Under the pieces are notes generated by a model, which saw only the letters and a list, made by a program, of their open reading frames with translations, was not told where the DNA came from and searched no databases. A program made the translations under genes and the position numbers. From Rhododendron vialii (Eukaryota; Streptophyta; Magnoliopsida; Ericales; Ericaceae), in contig NC_080560.1 in the NCBI RefSeq assembly GCF_030253575.1, positions 9,792,501 to 9,856,500 of the forward strand: a stretch of DNA of 64,000 nucleotides, read 5' to 3'. Of this stretch, positions 25,801 through 36,767 are shown piece after piece (position 1 is the stretch's first letter; each line of letters begins with the position of its first letter).

Positions 25801-26083
25801 ATCAAATGCTAACTTCTCGTTTGTTGCAGTCTCACTCACTGGGCCCTAATTTTTTGAAGTTAAAAGTGTTTTAACATGGAAAAATTTCCTCCAAAACCCA
25901 GGTAAAAGATGGGTAAGGATACCTTGGATCAATCGTTTCTGTACATTTCTTGGGCAATTTGCGACGAAAATGGGCAAGGAATCATAGCCCGGTTTACCGT
26001 ATCCCTGAGCCACCACGCACATCATCTAGGGCAATCGCAACCGCCCCAATGCCATCATCGACGTATTGCACTATCAACGTGGC

Positions 26084-26230
26084 GTGCAGGCGATCTTGAG
26101 ATTCAAGAGAAAGAAGCGAGTCGCGACGTACAAAGCCTACGCCGTGGAAGGCAAAGTGAAGGCTTCGAACAGCTTTCGTTGGGTGCAGAACCACTCCACG
26201 CTAGTACGCGGTGGCTTTCATTGCGCCATG
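26084..26230 (+). pseudogene. DUF3511 domain fragment
   Basis: The plus-strand translation RFKRKKRVATYKAYAVEGKV followed by KASNSFRWVQN resembles the C-terminal core of plant DUF3511 proteins (KRKKRVASYKVYTVEGKVK...SFRWIK). The usual upstream part is not recognisable and a poly-T run of about 19 bases follows. A few residues between KAS and SFRW seem to be missing. No start codon or promoter is evident. I read it as a gene fragment. The function of DUF3511 proteins is not established. Confidence 0.6.
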
Positions 26231-26249
26231 TTTTTTTTTTTTTTTTTTT

Positions 26250-27600
26250 GAGTTTACCGGTGGTGTTCCTCTTAACTTTAAAATTAGGGACCGAGCGTAT
26301 GTGCTGCGCAGTCCCGTATTGCACTTATTTAAATTTTTTTGTATTTATTAGTTTTGCATCAAATTTTTTATAAATTATTGATTCGTCTTAAGTAAAAAAA
26401 TCGGAAAAGTAAGAATTATTTACTTTTATGCAAATATTTTAAAAAATAACCAATTTAAAAAAAATTAACTTTTTTTCAAAAAAAAATACATTTTCAATTC
26501 GTCTCATCGAGACAAATTAATAATTTATACAAATTTGGTGCAAAATTAACAAATGCAAAAAAAATTAAATAAGAAGAAAAAGTGCTAAAAATTAAGTGGA
26601 ATGGTTCTTAATTTATCTTTTCATTCTCCGCCATGTAATTGGGGTTCAAATCAATTGCTCATGATGTCATGAAATTGACCTTTTTGCCCTTTGTCTAAGA
26701 TTTGGACATTTGAACTTGAAATTCATGGCGAATTAGGAAGCCTTGTTCCGTGAAATTCATCATCGCTCAAAACCTTTGCCCTCGAAACTGTACAGCTTTT
26801 CCATTGTTCAAACCCCCAAAGCTTCGATTGTGATCGACATTTACGTATATATATCCATACATTTTATGACATGCATATCGATTCAAGTTATTTGTTTCAT
26901 TCTTTAATATTTATTTAATTGAAAAAGTACGATGTTAGGGCTTTAAAATTTGATTTTTGTCTCTTACTTAACTAAGTGGAATAGAATATACTATATTTTT
27001 GCCTCCCGTCCACATTTGCATCTTTCATCTCCATTGTGCTGGGAATAATTTGTTGGTGTAACTAGAACTGCCACTCATTGTGTATGGATGGGGTATTGGG
27101 TAAGGAAATGAGGGAGAGAATGTGAATTTGAAATTTTGGGTTGGGGTTGGGTGCGCACTGTGGGTATGAAGTCGAGGGAGAAGGGAGAGGATGGCTGAGC
27201 CCACTCCAACACAAGAAAATCCAATAGGCCCAACTTAAAAACCCAACTTCTGACCCAGAAGTCCTATCCTACCTCGCGGCCACATGGTTCAAAAAGGCCA
27301 AACATTGCGCCCATGACTTGTTACCTTGCGGCCGCGTCTTGATAAAATCGTAATCAATTCTTTTAAAGCAGCTGATTATGCTCACCTCACCATCTCCCCG
27401 CATCCTTCGTAAAACAGCTGATTATGCTCTCCGATTCCTTGTCAATCCAGAGAGTCCCCTCAACTCAACGCCTCCTAAAAACACATGCTTCACTTCACAG
27501 CCTTGGCAACGACAATTCCATCCAAGCCCCAATTCATCAGAGCTTTATCGGGGTAAAATTCTTTTTTTTTTTTTTTTGTTCTTAAACCCTAAACCCAAGA
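26250..27600. other. AT-rich intergenic region
   Basis: 26300-26600 is very AT-rich with mirrored A and T runs, perhaps a decayed element. 27050-27200 is G-rich with GGGTTGGGGTTGGG. The right end is the likely promoter and leader of the PPR gene at 27601. CAGCTGATTATGCTC occurs twice (27369 and 27414). I see no gene. Confidence 0.5.
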
Positions 27601-29895
27601 ATGCTCGCGTCTTCCAAGTGGCTCAAACAACTTTCCCGATGCAAACCCAAGTCGTGCATTTCTTATACCGAATCACCCGTTTGTTCGAATTGCCAGATTC
27701 GTCGCCTCATCTTCAGAGAACGAGCAAATGGCAGTAGAAAATTGTGGTTTGGTAAGCACGTTGATGGGTACCTCCTAAAATATTCTCATGAATTGCAAAG
27801 GAGAAGACACTACCAGCACTCTGTAAGTTCTTCTGTTGCCCTGCGCAGCTGCTGCTTGATTGACTGTTGATTGTTTTTTCCAAATACATATATTGTTTTT
27901 CCTGTTTTTGGTGCGTCTAAAAGAGAGGAAAACAGTGATGTGGAAAAGGGTTTTACGCCAAGGGGAAAATAGCTTAGGAAGTGTTTAGGAAGTTTCTGGT
28001 TCACTGAAGTGAAGGCAAGAATCAAATGGTGACTCCTACGGCTCCTCATTGCACTGTGCGGTTTGCTAAAAATCATAGAATGTACCTTTTAGATGAGATT
28101 ATCACTAACTAATTTGGGTGATGGCCATTCCAAGAGGCGATGAAGAAATGACCATAACATTCTTTAACGATAACATTCTTTAACGTAATCGTTCGAGCGA
28201 CCAAACTCTGCCTCAAGTAAATCACTTGATCCTTTGAGTTGAACCTTATAAGAGTGCTTTACGGCACACAATCTTTCTATAAACATAAATGCAAACTTTT
28301 AGTCTGTTTGGATTGTTGTAGATTTCAAAAGAAGGGACTTTAAGTTCAAGTTCAATTAAATTATAAGAGTTTTAGGCACAAGTGTCTGTGAAACTATAGT
28401 GGGCGATGGATTAAGGGTAGTTAGAGATTCACTTTATTCGAATTAGTGTATAATTAAAATTTTCAGAACGAAGGATTTCAAATAACTTATCCTAAACAGT
28501 TGTCTCAAATCCATTGTAAGAAAGCTCCTAAACTCAATGTTGAAATCCATACATAAGCTATCAAATCTAAATTCAAGCTATTCTCACTGATTTATGAAGG
28601 ATTGAACATTGAAGTCATATCCCCTCATTTGAAATTCACTGCGGAGAGAGCCTTATGCTTTGGACCTATTAGTTTCTACCTTTTAAGTGTCCAAACTCAG
28701 AATTACCATAGTTATTATGTGGGATCACCCTCCATTTTCCTACATGTGATGCCTTTTCCTTTCTTTTTTTCTATAAAAAAGTCTCATTTTAATGCTAACA
28801 GCTGTTTGATTATTGCTTCAGTAAGACCTAATGGCTGGATTTCTAATACAGAATTTTATCACATCCACCCTAGTTGTCTCCTGGGTTGGGCCATACTTTT
28901 TGAATACCGCCATTGGCAATTATCAGTCGGTGGCAACGCAAGCTTCTCCTACAGAAGAGGAACTGACTGATGAATTCTTGAAACGAATCCTCTCTGATAT
29001 AGAGAATGATCTGACCACTACCAGGGAAATTTGTAGTGCTTACATTGAGAAGCTGTGTAGAGCCAGAAAACTTTCAGCTGCTGCTAGCCTTTTGCAGTCC
29101 TTGCGTGGTAAACACATCTTCCTGACAACTAATTCGTACAATCTTCTTTTAGCAACAGCAGGTGAAGGAAATGACATTGGTCTCGTATGTCAAATTTTCA
29201 AGGATCTATTGTTGTCTTGGGAACCCATAAGTTCAACTTCTTATCTTACTACTGCCAAGGCTTTTATGAACACAAATGATGCTGCGTTGTTGCTCGGATT
29301 CATCAAAGAAGTGTCAGAATTAACATTTCCTAGAAGTGTAATAATCGTCAACAGAATCATTTTCGCCTTCGCTGAATGCGGGCAGACTGATAAGGCTCTG
29401 CTGATATTTGACCACATGAAGAGTTTAAAATGCAAACCAGATTTGGTAACGTATAATACTGTTTTAGAGATATTGGGTAGGGTTGGTCGTGCAAATGAAA
29501 TGCTTCATGAATTTGCCTCTATGAAAGAGGCAAACATTGCCCCAGATGTCATTTCGTATAATACCTTGATAAACAGCTTGCGTAAGTTGGGAAGATTTGA
29601 TGCATGCTTGGTGGTTTTGAAAGAGATGGAAGAGAGAGGATTTGAACCGGATTTGCTTACCTACAAAGCATTGATTGAGAGCTTTGGGCGATCAGGGAAT
29701 GTTGAGGTATCATTGCGACTCTTTGATGAGATGAAGGGCCGGGGTATTCGGCCGTCAATCTACATTTACAGATCACTGATCAATAATTTAAAAAAGATGG
29801 GGAAGTTGGAGTCAGCAACGACTCTTTTGGAAGAGATGACTGCATCTCTAAGTGATCTTGTTGATCCAAAAGATTTCAAACGAAAAAACAAATAG
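27601..29895 (+). CDS. P-class PPR protein, likely organellar
   Basis: Two exons are proposed: 27601-27822 and 28927-29895, with a 1104-nt GT-AG intron (CACTCT|GTAAGT ... AATTATCAG|TCGGTG) joining in phase 0, for 396 residues. The second half has five tandem 35-residue PPR motifs, for example LVTYNTVLEILGRVGRANEM, VISYNTLINSLRKLGRFDAC and LLTYKALIESFGRSGNVEVS. The N-terminus is rich in Ser, Arg and Lys and nearly lacks acidic residues, as in mitochondrial targeting sequences. PPR proteins bind organellar RNA one base per motif. The protein resembles Arabidopsis At1g11900, but I hold that loosely. Exon 2 is secure; exon 1 and its ATG are inference from phase and splice sites. Confidence 0.8.
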
Positions 29896-31710
29896 TTTGG
29901 CACTCTATACTTGAGGATTCGAGTTCTCATTGATTGCAAAAACTCAGGTGCATCAGATAAGAAGATGGCTAATCATTTTATTTTGCTGGTGATGAGTACA
30001 TCTGTAACAGACTAGCTGATGCCCAATGATTTCAGACAAAAAACAGCGTTTAGCACTCAATTCCAAGTGTTGCGTCAGGTATCTGAGCAGGATTGCTGTT
30101 TAAAAATTCATGTACTGCATTCAACATAGGTTCGTAATTCTGCTTCCAGGCCAAATTGTTTTGCTTTTCTCATACAATATCACATCAAATTCTCAACCCC
30201 CTCAAAATGCTGTGGCATTGCAATTTTCCATGTATTGCTTAAGCATCACCTCATCAAATTCTCTGTTGGTCTTTTATCCTTGTTTAACTTAACCTGGTGG
30301 ATATGGTTATACAAGAAGATGTCATTTAGGATCTTAATGCGATTTAAATGAACTGTTGAAGCATTTTTAATTTTCTATCTTTTTCCTCCTGCTGTTCCCT
30401 ATCGATCTTGATTGGTATCTTGTCTGTGATATGGTCTCATCAGCATTCTACCAAACACATGATGTCTGAAGTGTCTTGTTCAAATCAATGCTGATGCAAT
30501 ACCTGTCGGTCTAATTGTTTTCTGTTGTGGCAGGTTGCAGTTATTAGAGTTGGTTGTTTTCTGTTTGGAAATCAGCTGCTATTGAGAAGACTTACTGGTG
30601 GTCGTTAACGTCCTCTTATTTGACTGGAAGCCCCACAAGATGCATAAGCAGTAATCCTTTTGAATTCTTATAGTTTGCCCCTCTACTGCAGCTGGTGCTG
30701 ATACGAATTTTAACAAGGGAAGAACCATTCAATTGATAACCGCAGATACCACTGGATTGCGTTCTTCCTCAGATGTTGCTCTAGTGCTTGCCATAGCTTT
30801 GTGATATTCTTATCGAATTGCTATGATTATTGGAATGAGCCACACAAGAGTGTGTTGGTGAGAGTCAAGAGACCTGCAAGTGTATTTTGATCGACAGTTT
30901 GGAGAGGTAACTAGTACCAAACCCTTCTAGCACTTTGGTGTCCTCGTTGCTTATATGACAATGAACATGTTAGCTTCCTTCTTTAGTATGTTTTTGATGG
31001 TCTGGAAGGCCTTTCGTTTACCTCTTGATATGACAACTACAGGAAATATAAGAAATCAAACAAAGTATATGGTAGGTCGAGAGATGGATGGATACACATC
31101 ACGGTCTGGCCTAGCCCGTGTGACCAAAATGTTTTAACAAGCCTTCTTAATAAAGAAAGAATGCCGTGTTGACAGTCTATAGGCGAATTAAGCAAGGGAA
31201 GATTTCTGACAAAGCAATCGATCCAATTGCGGTTGATGGAAAGAGTATGGGACATGACGAATATTAACAGGGAACACAAGAGATATTTATAAATCCTCAG
31301 ACAAAACCAAAAGGATGTACCGGAAGCCGCTTTCGACCATTCATTATTAAAGTTGCAGACGGCTGGGAGACTATTCAAAAGTTGAAGGTGCTCAAGGGCA
31401 AGCTAGTGAAGTTGGTTATCCAGGAAGGCAGGAACGATGTTTTGGTGGTTCAATGCTACATAATAAAACATATTTTCACCATGTTCATGACGAGGTTTCG
31501 TATGTGACTAACTGTTCGTCATCTGATGTATGACACTTTTTTTTTACTACAATAAAAGGAACAATTGGATAGAAGAATCTGAATATCAGCACAAGTATAC
31601 CAATTGATATGCTGCAGTTTGTAGATGATATTACTATGTTTTCAGATTCAAAGCACATTAAAATCTTTAACATCATGTTCACCCCATCAAGCTTGAATAG
31701 GTTCACCTCC

Positions 31711-31740
31711 TCATGCTCATGCTCATGCTCATGCTCATGC
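31711..31740. repeat. TCATGC hexamer microsatellite
   Basis: Five perfect TCATGC units lie in tandem. The minus strand reads as a Glu-His repeat, but the frame around it shows no family motif. Confidence 0.95.
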
Positions 31741-32609
31741 ACACACATCCTCTTATAGTTATGAGAGATTTTCAATGCCCTTGAGGTACTATGTGGCGGT
31801 ACCCCAAGTCCCATCACACATTATTGTGAGGTTCTCATATTTAATCTCGGACCCCACAAAAATTTGTGATTGAGAAGAGATCTAGCACCACGGGACACTG
31901 CTCCAAGGCCATTGGCTCATTTTTCCTATAGAGCGTTTGTTTAGACAATGGTGTATTGTACCGATTTTGACAATCTCTGAACTTGTTATGGCTTTGTTTG
32001 GTAACGCTATCACTTTTTATTTTCTGTTTTCTATTTTCATAAACCAATTCCTACTTATTATTAAAAAAAGAAAAGAAGTGAAAGCAGAGAACATGTTTGT
32101 GTTAACTTGTTTTCAAAAAAAAAAAAGAAGCAAATTAGTTGGTACGTGAACGGTGACACATAACAACATCGAAGGACCCAACTCAATCAAGCTCAATTGA
32201 ATAACATTTTTGTTTATCTACACTCTAACTAACATATATTGTCATTGGAATCACCATCAAATCCATGCATCCACAGGTTAATTTTCCTAAAGATCTAAAA
32301 GATTTGTTGCCTTCTCTCTCACATTTTTAACATAAAATGCAACCCGCCAGTTCTGGGCTTGACACGAGTGATCCACTAGCTTCTCAAGAGTTTTGAAGCT
32401 CCATAGGCTCCTATCCGAAACAAGTTTGGGAAAATGACGGCCCAAGACGTATTTTGATAATTAATATCCGTCAAGGATAAGCTCAAAACATTTGTTAATG
32501 CTAAAAAATATTCTTGACGGGTATTAATTATCAGAACACGTCATTAACCGTCATTTTCCCACAAGTTTTTACAATTTCTCTAAGGAGTGGGTTTATTAAG
32601 AGCTATATT

Positions 32610-32610
<1 letters not shown>

Positions 32611-32646
<36 letters not shown>
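32611..32646. repeat. (GA)n microsatellite
   Basis: About 18 perfect GA dinucleotides in intergenic sequence. Confidence 0.95.
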
Positions 32647-32649
<3 letters not shown>

Positions 32650-34996
32650 CTTTGACGCCTGGGTTAGAGAGAGAGGAAAAGGAAATAAAAAAGGACCTCC
32701 AGAGTATTTTGTTTCTAAAAATGTGAAAGTTAGGTTTTGTTACTTCTTTAAATTATAAAAATAGTACAAGTAATTACCAGAATTTGAAAGTGGAAGTAAT
32801 GCACCAAACAAATTTTCAAAGTTTATTTTTGAAAATTCTGAAAATGAAAAAGGAAAACTGAAAATAAAATAATATGGCTGCCAAAGATGACCTATACATT
32901 TTCATCTTCATTTCTGTTGTCAATCATCTGAACTTGTGACAATCATTAATTGACAAGATCACCAATGACTTCACAAATAATTTCGAAGTTTGTGATCTTT
33001 CAAATAGTTAATCCCAAAATCCTGTTATGCGATGTCAAAGCTTGTGAACCATCAAAGTTTGTGGATCCAATTAACAAGATTCATCTTCATTTCAAACCAT
33101 AACTTACATTACCAAAATCCAATGTCATCAGAACGAGTGGAGAGAGATAGAAAAAATTTATTAGACCTTCCTCAAAAATTTTGAGATCCCAAAACTAGAA
33201 CTACATATTTTCAGAGTTTGCAATCCATAATGATCCCAAACCATATGTTCGTTTGTCATTTTAGTTTTGTTTTAGTTTTGTTTTTCAATCATTACCCTAC
33301 TTCTTTCTCCAATCATTACACTATTTTTTCAATTATTACTTTCACATCTCTCTCTATCTCTTTCTAATCATTATCCCTATCTTCAATCATTACTCTATTT
33401 CTCTCTCCACCCACTACCAAAACTAAATTAAACTAAACTCTCAACCAAACGCCTCAGATCTTTTGCAAAGCAGTTGAACCATTTGAGTTTTGGCAAGTAT
33501 TCCCAATTCATATGCTAGTATCTTCCGTCTGTTGTCACGCACACAAGTATAAAAGTGTCTTTGAATCACATCTCAAACTTTACACAAGATCGAGGATCTT
33601 AACCAAGAGCAGGGCTCAGATTGAGCACCAAAGCACAAGACATTTAGAAGAATAGGTGCCTATAGCTGGGGCAACAGTTGTCATTTCAAAGTCGACCATC
33701 CAACATTGGTAACAGATTTCAAAACAATGAAATCAAAAACTGTGTACTTTCATCAATGCACAATTTCCAAACAGTCCCACGGCAGCAAAAGAACCAAAGA
33801 AGCCAGCCAGCCAAAGGGAAAACCGGAAAAGTATTGAACGACAGAGGAATCAGAATCCTCACACTTCAAAATTCCACCTTCATCACTAACCAGCAACCAT
33901 AGAGAAGAGAAAAGCCGGTATGAAATTTTTGAGTTTCACAAGCCAAACAAACCTCATTTGTCTTGAATAAAGCAACTTTGAGAAGTATGACATTTTGAGT
34001 TTCCCTGATATGTTGGGTAGAATTTTTCCAAAATACAAGAATCAGTACAACTATGCTCCCTTCAACATGCACATTTCTTTTTGGGTACTCTAATCCAGCG
34101 ATCTCACAGAAAATAAAGATATAAAAAATCTTCCGGTAGCTCTGTTCTCTAGCACAAATACTAGTTCTTTTTCAACTGCAGAATCAAAAGTTCCAATGCT
34201 TAGCACGACCAAAACTGTCAATTAGAAAGCTGATCAGTACAGAATGAATGTAGGCTGTTAGTTTGACTCCAATCCCGTGAATAGCAAGAGAAGAAGTTGA
34301 TGACAGCACAAAATCTTTGAGTTTTTCAGACCCTACACCGACAGTTTCTTTACAAGGGCAAGGGTATAGTTAAAACTCAATCCATTAGCAACTTCAAACC
34401 TTAAAGCCAAATTTAATGGTCCAAACACAAGGTTCTTTTCTTGGGTGAAAAAATCAAACTACAAACTCAAAAGACTACTCACTATCGGACAAAGTCTAAC
34501 GGCAAGAAACAATTCTGGAATAGATTGCATCAAAAGTGATCTTATGCCTCAGAAAATCCGAAAATATCTTATGCATATAGCTTAGCCAAGTAGGTTCATC
34601 CTGTAAAAACAGGGACTTGGCTCCACTACAACTCAAATACATGGATTATATCCTCATGGGCAATTGAGTTACATTACAACAATGAATCTAACAGACCAAA
34701 AAATCATATACTTTCATTTCAACTCACTAAAATTACAAACCTAAAGTCATAAATACTCTCAGAAAGATCCAGTAATTTCATAATTGAATGTAGCAACCCC
34801 AAGTAGGTTCATCCTGAAAACAGGGACTTGAGGCAACTACACCTCAAAATACATGGATAACTTATCATAGAAGATTATAATTCTACCAAAACTCCCAACC
34901 TCAATGACTACACATACACCAACATATAAGTGAAACCGACAGAAAAGACAGAAAAAAACAAAGCATATTCCAAGGAAAATTTCATACAAATGCAGA

Positions 34997-35080
34997 GGCT
35001 CAGAGTATGAAACAGCTCTATCAATCAAGAATTTTCTGAAGCAGAACTGGCATTGAAGCTGTAAAACAATCATCACGGCC
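34997..35080 (-). ncRNA. C/D box snoRNA, U38/snR61 type, copy 1
   Basis: Read on the minus strand it starts GGCC then box C (GTGATGA) and ends with box D (CTGA) then GCC, so a GGC/GCC terminal stem brings the boxes together. The internal guide GCCAGUUCUGCUU precedes a D'-like CAGA. It is a 13-nt perfect complement of AAGCAGAACTGGC in conserved domain II of 25S rRNA. Vertebrate U38 (SNORD38) and yeast snR61 use the same guide for 2'-O-methylation of one adenosine (yeast A1133). The five-base rule puts the target at the A in AAGC-A-GAACUGG. The second guide, before box D, has no target I recognise. It differs from copy 2 at about three bases, none in a box or the guide. Confidence 0.82.
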
Positions 35081-35354
35081 AACACCAAAATAATGAAAAA
35101 TACCTTAAAAACTACAAACAAACAGTGATAAATAGTCTAAGAAAGATCTATCAATTTCGTAATTATAATAGGTCTCTTGAAAACAGGGACTTGAGTGCAG
35201 TTGCAACTGCACTCAAAATATATAGAGAACTCATCACAAAAGTTTACTACTATAATTCTAGCAAAAATCCCAACCTCAATCACTGTAGATATATGCCTAC
35301 ATAAAAGTCAAACCCATAAAAAATTACAAAATACAAAACGCGTTCAAAATTGGA

Positions 35355-35438
35355 GGCTCAGAGTATGAAACAGCTCTATCAATCAAGAATTTTCTGAAGC
35401 AGAACTGGCATTAAAGCTGAAAAACAATCATCACAGCC
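35355..35438 (-). ncRNA. C/D box snoRNA, U38/snR61 type, copy 2
   Basis: Same architecture as the copy at 34997-35080: terminal stem GGC/GCC, box C GTGATGA, D'-like CAGA after the 13-nt guide, a C'-like TTGATTGATAG region, and box D CTGA. The complement of the guide, AAGCAGAACTGGC, lies at 35397-35409 on the plus strand. About 60 bases from box D leftward are identical in both copies while the flanks have diverged strongly. That is what selection on an RNA would leave. Both sit downstream of the minus-strand promoter near 36300, so a single polycistronic or intronic precursor is likely. Confidence 0.83.
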
Positions 35439-35645
35439 ATTATAGAGATTCCAAAAATAAAAAACAAATTTAAGCCATTTGAATGTTTACTAGAACCAAA
35501 ATAGACTGCATTTCGTAATTCGTCTCATATATTCATTTTAAGAACACAAAATAGCAGATGTTTTGTGGACTTGTTTTTTTTTAGAACAGTAAAACAAACT
35601 AATTTTTTGAGTCAAAATAAAGAACATGAATAACATATGAAAGTA

Positions 35646-35730
35646 GGCTCATATCAAGAAATTCAACCATATATATCCTTTATCCTTCATCGATTGCTCT
35701 CAGAAGCGCGGATAATTTGTAATCATCGCC
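35646..35730 (-). ncRNA. Weak C/D snoRNA candidate
   Basis: On the minus strand GGC-GATGATTAC opens and ATGAGCC closes an 85-nt interval, again with a GGC/GCC stem. CTTCTGA inside could be a D' box, followed by CGATGAAGG as C'. Box C lacks the second U and the terminal D box is not canonical (ATGA). I know no rRNA target for the segment before CTGA. It lies in the same putative transcript as the two good snoRNAs. Confidence 0.3.
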
Positions 35731-36270
35731 AACACTCCTCTAAACACAAAACAAACCAAGAGAATTAAAAAAAAAATTATAGATTTTCTCGAGAAGGTAT
35801 CAAGAACTGTAGCGGACGTTTTTAGAGGCAAAACGATGAGTAACGAGTTAGCCCCCACGTGTAGACACCGCCGAGATGGATCTTTGCCCCCATGACTAGA
35901 CCTCTTTTCATTTACTAAACGGATCAAGAAAAGAGGCTAAAGGTGTGTCGGGGCAAACTAAAAAAAACTTCGAAATCTTTGAAAAAGACGAAATTTTTGG
36001 GCTTTTTGATTCGTGAATGTAGCCGTATAATTCGACACAGAAAGAGCCATGGGAAAGTAAAGGTACAGAGGGCTAATCTGCAACACAGACGGCGTGGGTT
36101 GTAGCACGAGCTTTGGGGCTTTCTTCGTCATGAAAGTTGATCAGAGAAGCCCGGGAGAGATCGTGCGATTCGAGCAGATACATAAAATTCAGATTGGTGA
36201 AAGGAAATACTAAACCCTAGCTAACCGATTCAGATGGGGAAGAGAGAGGATTTTGATTGAGGCTGAGAAG

Positions 36271-36420
36271 TTTACAGGGTTTGTGGAGAAGTACTAGTTT
36301 GTTTATATAGACGGGGGGCTTTCGAAACCCTAAATCGCCTGTCTTTTCTTGTTTGGGCCTGGCTTGGTTTCTCTGGAGCCATAGGTTGCAAAAGCCGTAG
36401 CTTTCTTGTTGGGCCTTCGT
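36271..36420 (-). promoter_or_regulatory. Telo-box/site II/TATA promoter of snoRNA locus
   Basis: On the minus strand a TATA box CTATATAAAC occupies 36310-36301. A telo-box (AAACCCTAA on the plus strand, 36325-36333) is just upstream. Two site II elements (GGCCCAA on the minus strand, near 36355 and 36412) lie further upstream. This combination is characteristic of plant promoters for ribosomal protein and snoRNA genes. Transcription would start near 36271 and run leftward into the snoRNA array about 830 bp away. I see no ribosomal-protein exon in the leader, so the host may be non-coding. Confidence 0.68.
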
Positions 36421-36556
36421 TGAGAGTCGCCGCTCTCAATTTTATCGTTCAGAAGTGTTTCAAATAATCCGAATTTTAAAACCCGATACGGATTGTGAGA
36501 TTGAGCACTACGGCGGAGAAAACGCTGGGGTAGCAATGCTGATAAGTAATGTAATA

Positions 36557-36765
36557 CTCTCCATCCCAAAATAATTGTTTGGTCCGCAAAATGAGATCTT
36601 ATAAATAATACCAATTTTTCAAGAAAAATTCAAATTTTTTTTCAATAATTTGCTAGATATTCATAAGTTCTTTTAATTGATAAAAAAAGTTGAAATTTTT
36701 TCTTGTAAAATTTATTTTTAAATTTTCATTTTGCGAACCGGATAATTATTTTGAGACGGAGAGAG
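36557..36765. mobile_element. Stowaway-like MITE (Tc1/mariner type)
   Basis: A 209-bp element with inverted ends CTCTCCATCCCAAAATAATT and, in reverse complement from the right, CTCTCTCCGTCTCAAAATAATT, matching the classic Stowaway end. TA dinucleotides flank both sides (36555-36556 and 36766-36767), the Tc1/mariner target duplication. It sits upstream of the snoRNA promoter. Confidence 0.88.
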
Positions 36766-36767
36766 TA

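Larger units (their letters stand above)
29896..33600. other. Intergenic, no gene recognised
   Basis: The left part must contain the PPR 3' untranslated region. The rest has no reading frame with a recognisable motif. It holds a TCATGC hexamer repeat at 31711-31740 and a GA tract at 32611-32646. Around 32450-32550, ATATCCGTCAAGGATAAG faces CTTGACGGGTATTAATTATC, a small inverted arrangement that could be a MITE end pair. Confidence 0.5.
34587..35460 (-). repeat. Three-unit tandem array carrying snoRNAs
   Basis: Three head-to-tail units start near 34587, 34798 and 35160. Each carries the words ACAGGGACTTG, CTCAAA-TACATGGAT/ATATAGAGA and, in units 2 and 3, CCCAACCTCAAT followed by a C/D box snoRNA. 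The spacing between the snoRNAs is 358 bp. Unit 1 is shorter and has lost, or never had, the snoRNA part. Outside the snoRNAs the units differ by roughly a quarter of positions and by indels. Confidence 0.8.

Noticed and set aside
28602-28926. Start of the PPR protein at an ATG at 28831 without an upstream exon
   Set aside because: The added residues are not like a PPR N-terminus. Splicing 27822 to 28927 keeps phase and supplies a targeting-like leader, so the single-exon reading is less likely though not excluded.
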